Below are positions 1-10,201 of a DNA stretch of 64,000 bases, in pieces. The stretch is from Purshia tridentata (Eukaryota > Streptophyta > Magnoliopsida > Rosales > Rosaceae): NCBI GenBank assembly GCA_003254885.1, contig QANT01004594.1, positions 61,456 to 125,455 on the forward strand, written 5' to 3'. A program made the translations under genes and the position numbers. Every line of letters starts with the position of its first letter. The stretch's first letter is position 1. The notes beneath the pieces are model-generated. The model was given only the letters and a program-made list of their open reading frames with translations. It did not search any database and was not told the DNA's origin.

Positions 1-74
1 TGTTTGAACTTTACAGAAAAAGTAAGAAAAAAGTATAATAACACCTGAGGGTCACTGTCCTTTTTGCTAAACAG

Positions 75-3000
75 GGAAGATTTCTGCTTGCTGCTGTTAG
101 TGGCCGGGTTTTGGCCCGGTCATTTCATTCAGTTCTTCATGTTGGTGTTGAGATGATTGAAAGAGCACTTGGTCCTGTGAATGTAAATATTCCTGAATGC
201 GAACCTGAAATGACATGGAAACGCATGGAATTTTCTGTAATGTTGGAGCATGTTCAAGCTCATGTTGCACCAACAGATGTTGATCCAGGGGCTGGATTGC
301 AGTGGCTTCCAAAAATTCGTAGAAGCTCTCCAAAAGTAAAACGAACTGGTGCTTTACTTGAGAGAGTATTTATGCCCTGTGATATGTACTTTCGGTACAC
401 AAGGCACAAAGGTGGAACTCCAGAATTAAAGGTGATTTGGCCATATATAATGTGCCTGTGTTGGTCACTGGATAGTTTATATTAGATCCCAGTGTTAATA
501 TATGGATTTTCAAACATTTTACCCGCATATTGTGTATGCAGATCATTCATTAAATATTAGTCTGTATTAAACACTTGCCTTGCCTGTGCATCTTTCTGTT
601 ACAGGTGAAGCCCTTAAAAGAGCTGACTTTCAATTCCCATAATATTACGGCAACAATGACCTCTCGCCAGTTTCAGGTTATGCTGGATGTGTTGACAAAT
701 CTTCTCTTTGCACGGCTTCCCAAGTGAGGATCTGTATCCCATTCCTTCTTAATTTGATCTCTCTCCCTTTGGATTATTGCATAAGATTTCTTCATTTTGT
801 TTTGGATGAAAAAAATATTTATAGAAAATAGAAAGAGATACAAAGAAACGTGGATGATCCATCTAAGGTTATAGCTAAAAACTTACAACCAGAACATTAC
901 TATTAAGTTATAACTTTCACCCAATCAAGATATATCAAACCAAAAGGAATGTCCTTCAGATGCTTAGACAAAGAATTCCAAAAAGATGCCATAAATCTGC
1001 TCCTCTCCCAAGAAAATCCATTTACTTCCTGTTCTCTTTAAAACTCTGTTATTTCTTTCCTTCCAAACAAGTTGATAACCGCTGTGATTGCATAGCGCCA
1101 TAGGTTGAATGCCTTCTTAATAGCACGAGCTTCAAGTTTTTATATCATTCACTGATGGCTGATCAATTTGACATGTGTAAAATTTAAAATCTGACCAGTA
1201 GCTGCAGCTCGGATGTTATCTTTGCTTTTCCAGGCATAATTTTTAGATTTTCATGATTTTACAATGAAGAATTGGGAATTCTAGAGTCCCTTTTTAAAGT
1301 TATTATAACAGAGTTGGTCAAACTTGTTAGATGTTTGTCATTCAGGTTTAATTAAACTACAATGGAATTTGAAGAGGTTGATATTTGTTGAAATGGAATA
1401 TTATCTCATTTTTTAACTGCTTAAACTTTTGGGGCACTTGGTAATTAATTGATACTGATAAGGGTTTTTGTTTTTGGCTAAATATTGATAAGGTTCAATT
1501 TTCAAAACTGGTATATTGTTATTCAAATGCAGTCATGTTTTACAGTAAAAAATGCCCAAATTAAATGTGAAGGGTCATCATGCCTTTGTCATATAAGTAT
1601 TCAAATTGATTTGAGTTAGCATGTGATTCAGGCCTAGGAAAAGTAGTCTGTCACTTCCTGCTGAAGATGATGAAGATGTGGAGGAGGAGGCAGATGAGGT
1701 GGTTCCTGATGGTGTTGAGGAGGTAGAGCTTGCAAAAGTGGACCTTGAGCAGAAAGAGCAGGAGCAGAAATTGATTCTTGGTGACATAAGGAAATTGTCC
1801 CTTCGGTGTGATACCACTGGAGACCTATATCCAGAAAAGGAAGGGGACTTGTGGATGACAAATTGTACAAGATCCATTCTGGTGAGAAACAAACCTCATT
1901 GTGAGAGTTTTAGAATTTTTATGTCATTTTTTAAATATTTTGTCCTTGGGTCTTGTTTGTTTGTTGTCCGTAGATGGGTAAAATTAACTGTAAGAACAAT
2001 GCGATGAATGAAATTGTAGAACTAGTTCTGGACCAGTTACTGTAGGTGTTGTACTCTCTCTGCCCCAATTTCAGTTTTCTTCCTTTTGTGGGGTGGGTGT
2101 GTGGGGTTGGGGTGTTTAATGTTCATTGTCTGCTTATTGTGTAGAAATTTTTGTGTTAAATCTTATGTGTTGTGGTAGTAGTGATTTCCTAGCTGCATGA
2201 TAATTTGGTAAAGTTCTCAAAGTTATTATGTTCTTCAGTACATAATCAGAGTATAAACATTGGATTTCTCCTCTACAGGTGCAAGGACTAAAAAAAGAGC
2301 TTGTTAATTCAAAAAAATCAAGGAAAGCATCATATGCATCATTAAGAATGGCTCTACACAAGGCTGCCCAGCTACGACTGATGGAAAAGGAGAAGAATAA
2401 AAGTCCGTCCTATGCTATGCGCATTTCTTTGCAAATTAACAAAGTGGTTTGGAGCATGCTTGTTGATGGTAAATCTTTTGCAGAGGCTGAGATCAATGAC
2501 ATGGTGAGCACTGAGCATCTTAAGGTCTTTTAAGAAATGAATCTACTTTTGTCTTTTAGTGAAATATTGAGTCATGTCTGGTGACTGTCTTTACTCGTAA
2601 GATCATGACTTTAAAAGCTTTGCCTGACCAATATGGGTGCTAATACTATACATCTTAGGTTTTTATTTTATTTTTTTTCCCTCTTTAATGGCTATTTCAT
2701 AGTTATGGATGGGAACTTCCAGATTCTTGTGACAAGTTATTAAGTGAAATGTTAAAGTTTTTTGGAGGAAGAAAAAGGGGTTTGGTAGTAGGGAGATGTG
2801 CTGCAGCCTTGGTTTTATCTGGTTTTATCTGATGTACTTGTATTATAGTTCTCATAGCATTCATTTTTGCAAGAATAAGGCTGATATGCTTTTCTTTTTT
2901 GCTCCTTGTAGATTTATGACTTTGACCGGGATTACAAGGACGTTGGTGTTGCTCAGTTTACAACAAAAAATTTTGTGGTCAGAAACTGCCTGCCAAATGC

Positions 3001-6000
3001 CAAGTCAGATATGCTTTTGTCAGCATGGAATCCTCCGGCTGAATGGGCAAAGTATGCACATCTTTCCTGCTCATTGGATACTTATATTATATAGTGAATA
3101 ACTGTGTTTTATCGCTGTTATTCCTTCTACAGGAAAAAGTCTTCTTGCTTTTCATTTTGTTGTGACTCACCGTTTAGCATTCATGTGTTCCTCCTCACCT
3201 GTGCTACAGTTTAATACAGTGTTTTTGATTGTGTAGAAGCTGTTACTCAGATTATATATTGTACATTTTTGTCTACAGAAAGGTTATGCTTCGCGTGGAT
3301 GCAAAGCAGGGAGCTCCAAAGGATGGAAGTTCTCCTCTTGAACTTTTTCAGGTAATAAGTTCTGTTTTCTTACCTCTTTCAAATAAGTTGGCATTAATTC
3401 TTCCTCTAATTTTCTCTGTTGGATATACTACGAAATACTTACTCTGCCCTCCTGTTTTCTCCACCCCCAATGTTCTTAGAAAAATATTATTCAACCCACC
3501 CACTAGTATTCTGAAAATATCCCTAAACCTTAACTCTATTTTTTCTTAGCTCTAGATTGTGGTTCCACCCCACGAATGTTTCTAAAATAACTTTAAATTA
3601 TAATCCTTTTTCATTTTTTGGGTTAACTCTTGATGGTGGCTGCCATGGACACTGCCACGGCAGCCTAGTTTCCCCCCCCTCAATGGAACTCTCTGAAGAT
3701 TCCAGCAACCACCTTCTCCATATCCTAACAATTTAAGCTTTTGGAAACAATGACAACGGTAAACAAATTTAAAACATGGTTAAATTTTTTTTATTACTAT
3801 ACAATTATGTGGGATAATTCTGGGATCCTATGGGCAACCAGGCATGTCCACGTACCCAAATTCTAGTCATAACCTAGCCAATTCCAACCAAAAAATAAAG
3901 AATTACCAAAATCTGGTTAGCTATTTTGCAGTAATGACCTCCAAATTAATCCTTGGATTCTTCATTCCTCTTAGGCATGAAACACCTAGGAGTGCTAGTA
4001 CTGGAGTCAGTGTTGGAGTCTAGAGAGGCTTAAGAAAGAATCATTTGAATGCATGCTTTTTGAGAAAGTTTTCAGTTGAAAGCTGGACTTGATCATGCTA
4101 CTGCTTTTCATTACGATTACACTACTACTAAAAGAAGAACACAAGGCTTCATAATTTCTTTTGCAACACTGATGCTCATATGCAAGAAGACAGCTTACAA
4201 CAGCTTAGCATGCATACATATTTGACCAGTGGTACTCATGAGAACATGTATGAACTGCATGGAAGGGAATCTAGCTTGCCTTAAAGGCTTAAACCAACAT
4301 ATTGTTTGGAAATAAAGAGGCTACACATCCTCAGTAAAATTGAATTTGTTGATCTTGCTTCGGTGTACTAAATAATTTCTTGCACTGTAGGTAGAGATTT
4401 ACCCTCTCAAGATCCATTTAACAGAGACAATGTACAGAATGATGTGGGGATATTTATTCCCAGAAGAAGAACAAGATTCACAAAGGCGGCAGGTCAGTTG
4501 GAATTGTTAATTATTTGAATCTGTGATGGCTTCTAAAAAAATTCAAGCTATAAGAAATGTGTCATCAATGCTAAAAACAATCAGTTGTTCCCATTGGGAC
4601 ATGTAGGAAGTTTGGAAGGTTTCAACAACTGCTGGTGCAAAACGTGTAAAGAAAGGCTCAATAATCCTGGACGCTTTTGCAATGAAAGAGTCTGAGGCCT
4701 CATCCAAATCAAGTGCCCCTGTTACCAGTCAATCCTCTGTTGTTGCAGATTCTGTGCAAGTAAGATTCCCGGCTCTCTACATTCATATGGCTCTTGGCGC
4801 AAATTTTTATGAACCAATATAATCACTAGATGCTTTTTTTAGTAGTATGTGCAGTAAAGATAGCCAGGACCTTTTCCTTACTAGCATTTCCACACGCATG
4901 GAATGCGTGTGAGGTGGCTCTCCTGTTTTCTAGATTCTTATTTTTTATTTTTTTTATTCCAAGGTTACATTAAATCAACTCTAGGATGGGACATTAGCTT
5001 TTCGCTTTTTATAATATAGTGGATATAGAGAATTTTATTCTTTTAATCTTACTTTCTTTGATGTGATCATTAAGCAGCACTGCATTTTTCATGATCTTTT
5101 CTTTGACATGATTCCTGTCTGCAGGAATCAAAATTGCAAAACCCAAAAGCACCCGTTGTTAGTGGTCCAGCCCCAGAGTTAAGAAGAACATCTTCCTTTG
5201 ACAGATCATGGGAAGAGACTGTGGCAGAATCAGTTGCTACTGAACTTGTCTTACAGAGCATTAGTGGGCCACTTGGTTCTATTGAACAAGACGAGTCTGC
5301 TAAGAATAAATCAAAAGATGCCAAAGCTATCAAATCTGGCAGGTCATCCAATGAAGAAAAGAAGGTAGCAAAGCCACAAGAAGAAAAAAGATCCAGGCCT
5401 CGAAAGATGATGGAGTTTCATAATATCAAGATAAGCCAGGTTGGTTCAGTTTCTTCATCCATCATTTCATATTGCAATAATTTACTTTTGAGTCAAATGC
5501 TTAATGTCATGCTTTCTCAGGTTGAGCTATGTGTTACTTATGAAGGATCAAGATTTGTTGTAAATGATCTTAAGTTGCTGATGGATACATTTCACCGTGT
5601 CGAATTCACTGGTACTTGGCGGAGACTCTTTTCACGTGTTAAGAAGCATATCATTTGGGGAGTCCTGAAGTCTGTGACAGGAATGCAGGTCTGCATTTAT
5701 GAACCTTTTTATATTTACCCCTACTGACTATGCATGCAAAATCTAATGCACTGGGACTGTTCCCACCCCCCTCCCCAAAACATCACAATTTAGTTTATTT
5801 GCTTCCTACTATTGCTAATTTGACAAACTGAAATTTTTCTGCTAATAAAACTTGACCTTCCGAGATTTAAACAAAATGAAGGATAGATAAAAACATCATC
5901 ATCTATGGATCTCTAATGTGTTTTTGTTCAGATCTTCATTACGCAGCTTGCATGTTTTACGATTCCATTTGTGTTCACTAAGCTTAAAGAGTTTTGGATT

Positions 6001-7180
6001 ATTTAAATATGATTGTCTGCAGAATTACCTAATGCACTGGGACTGTTCCCACCCCACTCCCCAAAACATCACAATTTAGTTTATTTGCTTCCTACTATTG
6101 CTAATTTGACAACCTGAAATTTTTCTGCTAATAAAACTTGACCTTCTGAGATTTAAACAAAATGAAGGATAGATAAAAACATCATCATCTATGGATCTCT
6201 AATGTGTTTTTGTTCAGATCTTCATTATGCAGCTTGCATGTTTTACGATGCCATTTGTGTTCACTAAGCTCAAAGAGTTTTGGATTATTTAAATATGATT
6301 GTCTGCAGAATTACTGTCATCTACCCTTTTACTGTTCAAACCTGCATTTAAATTCTCTCCATCAATTTTATAGGGTAAGAAGTTCAAAGACAAGGCTAGT
6401 CAGAAGGAACCGAGTGCATCTGGTGTTCCTGATAGTGACCTTATTTTAAGCGACAATGAAGGTCAGCCAGGACAATCTGATCAGCATCCAATAACCTTTC
6501 TCAAGCGGCCAACTGATGGAGCAGGTGATGGATTTGTCACTTCCATTAGAGGCCTTTTCAATACTCAACGTCGCAAGGCCAAGGCATTTGTGCTGAGGAC
6601 CATGAGGGGTGAAGCAGACAATGATTTCCAAGGAGATTGGAGTGAAAGTGATGCGGAGTTCTCTCCCTTTGCTAGGCAGCTCACGATAACAAAAGCTAAG
6701 AGACTTATCAGGCGGCACACAAAGAAATTCCGTTCAAGAAAAGGTTTGTGGACCTGTTCATTTTATCTTATTTTTTGAAATGGTTGGTCACCTTATCACC
6801 TTCCTTTTTCCTCCTTTTTATTATTTTCTCTTCAAAGACCTAGAAAATGGCATAGTGCATGGCCTATTCATTCTCAGGGATGTCATTTTCTTAAGACTAA
6901 GGGATGCTTGATGATCCTATAAAAAGTGCATGTTTTCCCCACCCCACCTCCCTTTTTATGAAATTGTTGGATACCCAATTTGAAATATTTAATATTGAGA
7001 CTGAAGCTTTTTTATTTTTTTATTTTTTTATTTTATGTACAAGGTGCGTCGTCTCAGCAGAGAGATTCACTTCCATCGTCGCCAAGGGAGACTGCATACG
7101 AAAGTGATTCTTCCAGTGGATCCTCACCTTTCGAAGATTTTAATGAGGGAGACAATTTGGTCTCCAAAGAGGCTCCTTGA
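75..7180 (+). CDS. SABRE/KINKY POINTED-like protein, C-terminal part (5' end outside window)
   Basis: Twelve exons join in frame: 75-431, 605-723, 1632-1881, 2279-2503, 2912-3051, 3279-3351, 4391-4492, 4607-4759, 5125-5439, 5521-5688, 6374-6743, 7044-7180. They encode 802 residues and a TGA stop. The sequence matches the conserved C-terminus of plant SABRE/KIP, as I remember the family, in blocks such as DIRKLSLRCDTTGD, YDFDRDYKDVGVAQFTTKN, KKVMLRVDAKQGAPKDG and VEIYPLKIHLTETMYRMMWG. The family is very large (about 2600 residues), so roughly the last third is present. SABRE/KIP proteins belong to the bridge-like lipid-transfer group (FMP27/Hobbit relatives), linked to membrane contact sites, Golgi or plasma-membrane function, cell-plate orientation and root-hair or pollen-tube growth. 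The tail after the RRLFSRVKKHIIWGVLKSVTGMQ block is low-complexity and Ser/Asp/Glu rich. The start lies upstream, so full-length integrity is unknown. Confidence 0.93.
820..1160 (-). mobile_element. LINE (L1-type) 3' remnant in a SABRE/KIP intron
   Basis: Read on the minus strand, the stretch resembles the degenerate C-terminal coding end of plant LINEs, with a Trp-Glu-Arg-like phrase (GGGAGAGGAGCAGATTTATG on that strand) that also occurs in the other LINE tails here. It lies in the 908-bp intron between the exons ending at 723 and starting at 1632. It is fragmentary and frame-broken. Confidence 0.45.
5744..6315. repeat. Tandem duplication, two copies of about 286 bp, in a SABRE/KIP intron
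   Basis: Copy 1 (about 5744-6029) and copy 2 (about 6030-6315) are nearly identical. Both begin with TAATGCACTGGGACTGTTCC and end with TTGTCTGCAGAATTAC. They differ by only a handful of substitutions, for example ACAAACTG versus ACAACCTG and TTACGCAG versus TTATGCAG. The repeat lies inside the intron between exons 5521-5688 and 6374-6743, so coding is unaffected. Confidence 0.93.
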
Positions 7181-7640
7181 AGGCGGCCTTGAAAGTACAG
7201 GACAGGACCAGTCTCCGTCCCCAGTTGAGTGGGGAGCAGAAATGAGAAAGTTGTAATTTGTCGACTCTGGTGACCGATTACTGAGGATGAAGAAAGAAAG
7301 ATTGCAGGTACTGTGTTTATCTTCCAAAGGTGCATGCGGAAGATGGATGTGTCCCTTCTCTTCAGTAGCGATTTTAGAACATCTATTGGTGCATCGGAAG
7401 ATGATTAACTTCAAGAAATGTGGATTAGAAGTCGTCTCTTTCACCTTAAAACTCCCTTGTCTTGGGAAGTAATTATTCCTTTTGCCTCAACCGGCTGTTT
7501 GTATAGTTTTCTAGTTTGAGTTGAAGACTACAGAGGCTCCTAAAATTTTACATGAGCTAAGGTGAATTTCCATAAATTTGTATATAGATTCAATTATATA
7601 TCGGGAGAAAAATAAAAGCAGGATCGCTCGTGTTATTCGA
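7181..7640 (+). other. 3' UTR of the SABRE/KIP-like gene
   Basis: This non-coding stretch follows the TGA stop. An AATAAA hexamer at 7611-7616 is a plausible poly(A) signal and would give a 3' UTR of about 450 bases. The short open frames here do not resemble known proteins. Confidence 0.5.
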
Positions 7641-7745
7641 GGCCTGGTTCCAACCCGTTGCTACATTTCTTATGAAAATTTTCAGGAACGGTCAAATTTA
7701 GTTGATCGTTAACAATAACCATTGGAACTGTTTTACTTTTGGATT

Positions 7746-7999
7746 TAGCTTTTCTGTCTTTTAAGACGGTTATGTTAGGTACCTTTAATAAAATTTTATT
7801 CCTTCAAGCGATTCAATAGTTTTGTGAGTAGAAATGGTATATTTTTAATTAAATATTAAATAACTGATTTGATAGCTTTTCTGTCTTTTAAGACGGTTAT
7901 GTTAGGTGCCTTTAATAAAATTTTATTCCTTCAAGCGATTCAATAGTTTTGAGAGTAGAAATGGTATATTTTTAATTAAATATTAAATAACTGATTTGG
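7746..7999. repeat. Tandem duplication, two copies of 127 bp, downstream of SABRE/KIP
   Basis: Copies 7746-7872 and 7873-7999 both run from TAGCTTTTCTGTCTTTTAAG to AAATAACTGATTT. Visible differences include GGTACC versus GGTGCC and TTTGTGAG versus TTTGAGAG. It sits just past the predicted poly(A) site. Confidence 0.92.
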
Positions 8000-8701
8000 T
8001 TTCTTCTAATTATTGGATAATTTAAATTGAAGGGATTAAATTTTATGAAATGCACTAACATCATAGTCTTGAAAAGCATATTTTATTCGATTTTTATTGT
8101 CCACATGTCAATATTTAAATTATTGATTATTTTACTAATAATGTTATTGTGTATCTTATCTTCATTCCTAAACAAAACGATTCAACTATCATTAACATTA
8201 ATAGTTTGGATTTTTCGCTCAAGTACCACTTAGACCATAGAGTGTGCGATCTTGCACTTAAGAAGTGAGTGGAAAAATTGGACACCAGTTGGAAATATTA
8301 GCAATCTTTATAAAAAAGAGATCATATTTTGAGGTAAAAAGAACACTTTTTTTTTTGGGGCCAAAAAGCAACAGCTTAGGGCGCCTTAAAGCGCGAAACG
8401 GTAGAAAATATGATTTCCAAATATTTTCCTGATCGCAATCTGAAAACCCCTCTCTCTCTCTCTCTCCTTCTCTTTGTGTGAAACTGAAACCAACATTAAT
8501 AAGGAAACGCCAGTTCATCTCGTGATCTCTGCAATATTATAATATAAAGGAATTCCCACGAAACAGATCGCTTAGATCCTTTTGTGTTTGTCTGTGTTTC
8601 TCATTTGTTCGTTTTGTTGTGCTCAACGGTTGGATCTTGAATTCGGGTTCAAAGAATTCTATTTTGCCCGAGGATTCGGAATCGATTTATGTGCAGAAAA
8701 T
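8000..8701 (+). promoter_or_regulatory. Spacer and 5' leader of the CBL-like gene
   Basis: The first part is A/T-rich with no gene. From about 8440 the sequence changes to leader-like DNA with a (CT)n tract at 8450-8466. An out-of-frame ATG at 8689 opens a 14-codon upstream ORF (stop TAA 8731-8733) that overlaps the CBL start. The CBL frame itself stays open upstream to about 8582 but contains no in-frame ATG before 8702. Confidence 0.4.
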
Positions 8702-9415
8702 ATGATGTTGCAAAGCATAGTCGGCGGGTTTAAGCATTTATGTGCTTCTCTAATGAGGTGCTTTGATGTTGAGCTGTACAAACAATCAAGAGGTTTAGAA
8801 GACCCTGAACTTGTAGCTAGGGAGACAGCGTTCAGCGTGAGTGAAATAGAGGCACTTTATGAGGTATTTAAGAAGATGAGCAGTGCAGCCATTGATGAGG
8901 GCTTGATTAACAAGGAGGATTTTCAACTGGCAGTATTCAAAACAAACAAGAAAGACAGCTTGTTTGCTGATCGTGTATTTGACTTGTTTGATACAAAGCA
9001 CAACGGAATAATAGGTTTTGAAGACTTTGCTCGTGGTCTCTCTGTGTTTCATCCAAACGCACCAGTTGATGATAAAATTGAGTTTTCCTTTAAACTATAC
9101 GACCTGAAGCAGCAAGGCTTCATTGAGAGGCAGGAGGTGAAGCAAATGGTAGTGGCTACCCTTGCAGAATCTGGTATGAATCTTTCACACCATGTCATAG
9201 AAACTATAATTGATAAGACCTTTGAAGAAGCTGATACAAAATATTATGGGAGGATCGACAAGGAAGAGTGGACAAGCCTTGTTTTGCGCCACCCGTCCCT
9301 TCTCAAAAATATGACGCTTCAATATCTCAAACACATCACCATAACTTTCCCGAGCTTTGTATTTCACTCGCAAGTGGATGAAATCGACGACATTGAAGAT
9401 CAAATTTCCATTTGA
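8702..9415 (+). CDS. Calcineurin B-like calcium sensor, CBL2/CBL3-like, intronless
   Basis: The 237-residue protein closely follows CBL2/CBL3 (about 226 residues), tonoplast Ca2+ sensors that bind and activate CIPK kinases. EF1 is the usual long CBL variant loop (about 60-73). EF2 is D97-D108, EF3 D134-E145 and EF4 D178-E189. The C-terminal FPSF motif (216-219) carries S218, the family's CIPK phosphorylation site. Three oddities: the coding region has no introns, although plant CBL genes normally have several; the N-terminal Cys of the MSQC start in CBL2/3 is Ser5 here, although Cys14 and Cys20 remain; and EF4 loop position 5 is Tyr182 where CBL2/3 has Asp. The C-terminus runs about ten residues past the usual end. 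ATG 8702 was chosen because homology starts there. It is probably a retrogene; expression is not shown. Confidence 0.93.
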   Translation: MMLQSIVGGFKHLCASLMRCFDVELYKQSRGLEDPELVARETAFSVSEIEALYEVFKKMSSAAIDEGLINKEDFQLAVFKTNKKDSLFADRVFDLFDTKHNGIIGFEDFARGLSVFHPNAPVDDKIEFSFKLYDLKQQGFIERQEVKQMVVATLAESGMNLSHHVIETIIDKTFEEADTKYYGRIDKEEWTSLVLRHPSLLKNMTLQYLKHITITFPSFVFHSQVDEIDDIEDQISI

Positions 9416-10201
9416 GTTCAACCAGACATTCTTTTTTAGGGTTAATTATAGTACTATTCCATGAATTATCACTTTAGTCCATGAATTTCATTTTCCGAAA
9501 TGGCATCCATGAACTATTGCACAAGTATCACTTTAATCTTTTGCCAAAAAGTGGTCAAATTGTAATTTGAAATTGGAAGATTATAGGTTCACCCCTAACT
9601 GTAATTCTTTCTTTCTTTTTTCGTTAATACCATAACTGTAATTCTCAAAAATGAGAAATGCCAATGTCAATTAGCTTCCAAGATCATATATATAACATAT
9701 GAACCAATTGTAAACTGACCCTATCATTCATCAGTGGACGGTAGCTTATGTCTTTATCTGAACATCCAACATCAACATTATGATTGTTACAAATGGAAGG
9801 CAGAATTTCAATAAAAATGCAATCAGAAAAGGCCTAAATAAATTACATATTTTAGAATATGCTGAACACTCAGCCATATCTCCTAACAACTCTTGTACAC
9901 AAGATGAACTTATATCAACATCGACCACCACCAGTTTATCTAATGTCATCTGAAAGTAGCAATGTGCCTCCTCCATTCACAAGATCATTCCAATGAATCA
10001 GATTGTCATGGTTCGCTGAAGATAAAGACGTAAATGCCTAAATAGATTATCCTACTCACAAGTCTCTAAATGCCTGTACTTTATAAGTTCAATAACTTTG
10101 ACCTGTCTGTTGCCGGAGGACATGAGAGAAATGAAAGTGAGACATGGCCCCGAGTAACACCCAGACCGCCTCACATCAATCAGCTAACAAATCATCTCCT
10201 T
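9416..10201. other. Spacer between the CBL-like gene and GATA gene A
   Basis: Two convergent genes end here. No gene was found. The stretch at about 9440-9600 has a repeat-like feel (ATGAATTATCACTTTAGTCC, then a similar phrase) and may be a decayed small transposon. The rest should hold both 3' UTRs; no clear poly(A) signal was assigned. Confidence 0.4.

Noticed and set aside
3636-3666. Short hairpin (GCTGCCATGG, six-base loop region, CCACGGCAGC) in a SABRE/KIP intron
   Set aside because: A 10-bp stem is too short to call a microRNA precursor or terminator in a plant intron.
8582-8701. N-terminal extension of the CBL protein by 40 codons
   Set aside because: The frame is open but has no ATG, and CBL homology begins at 8702; it is leader sequence.
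9440-9610. Possible MITE with CATGAATTATCACTTTAGTC phrases
   Set aside because: Only one side looks repeat-like; I could not find matching inverted ends or a target duplication.
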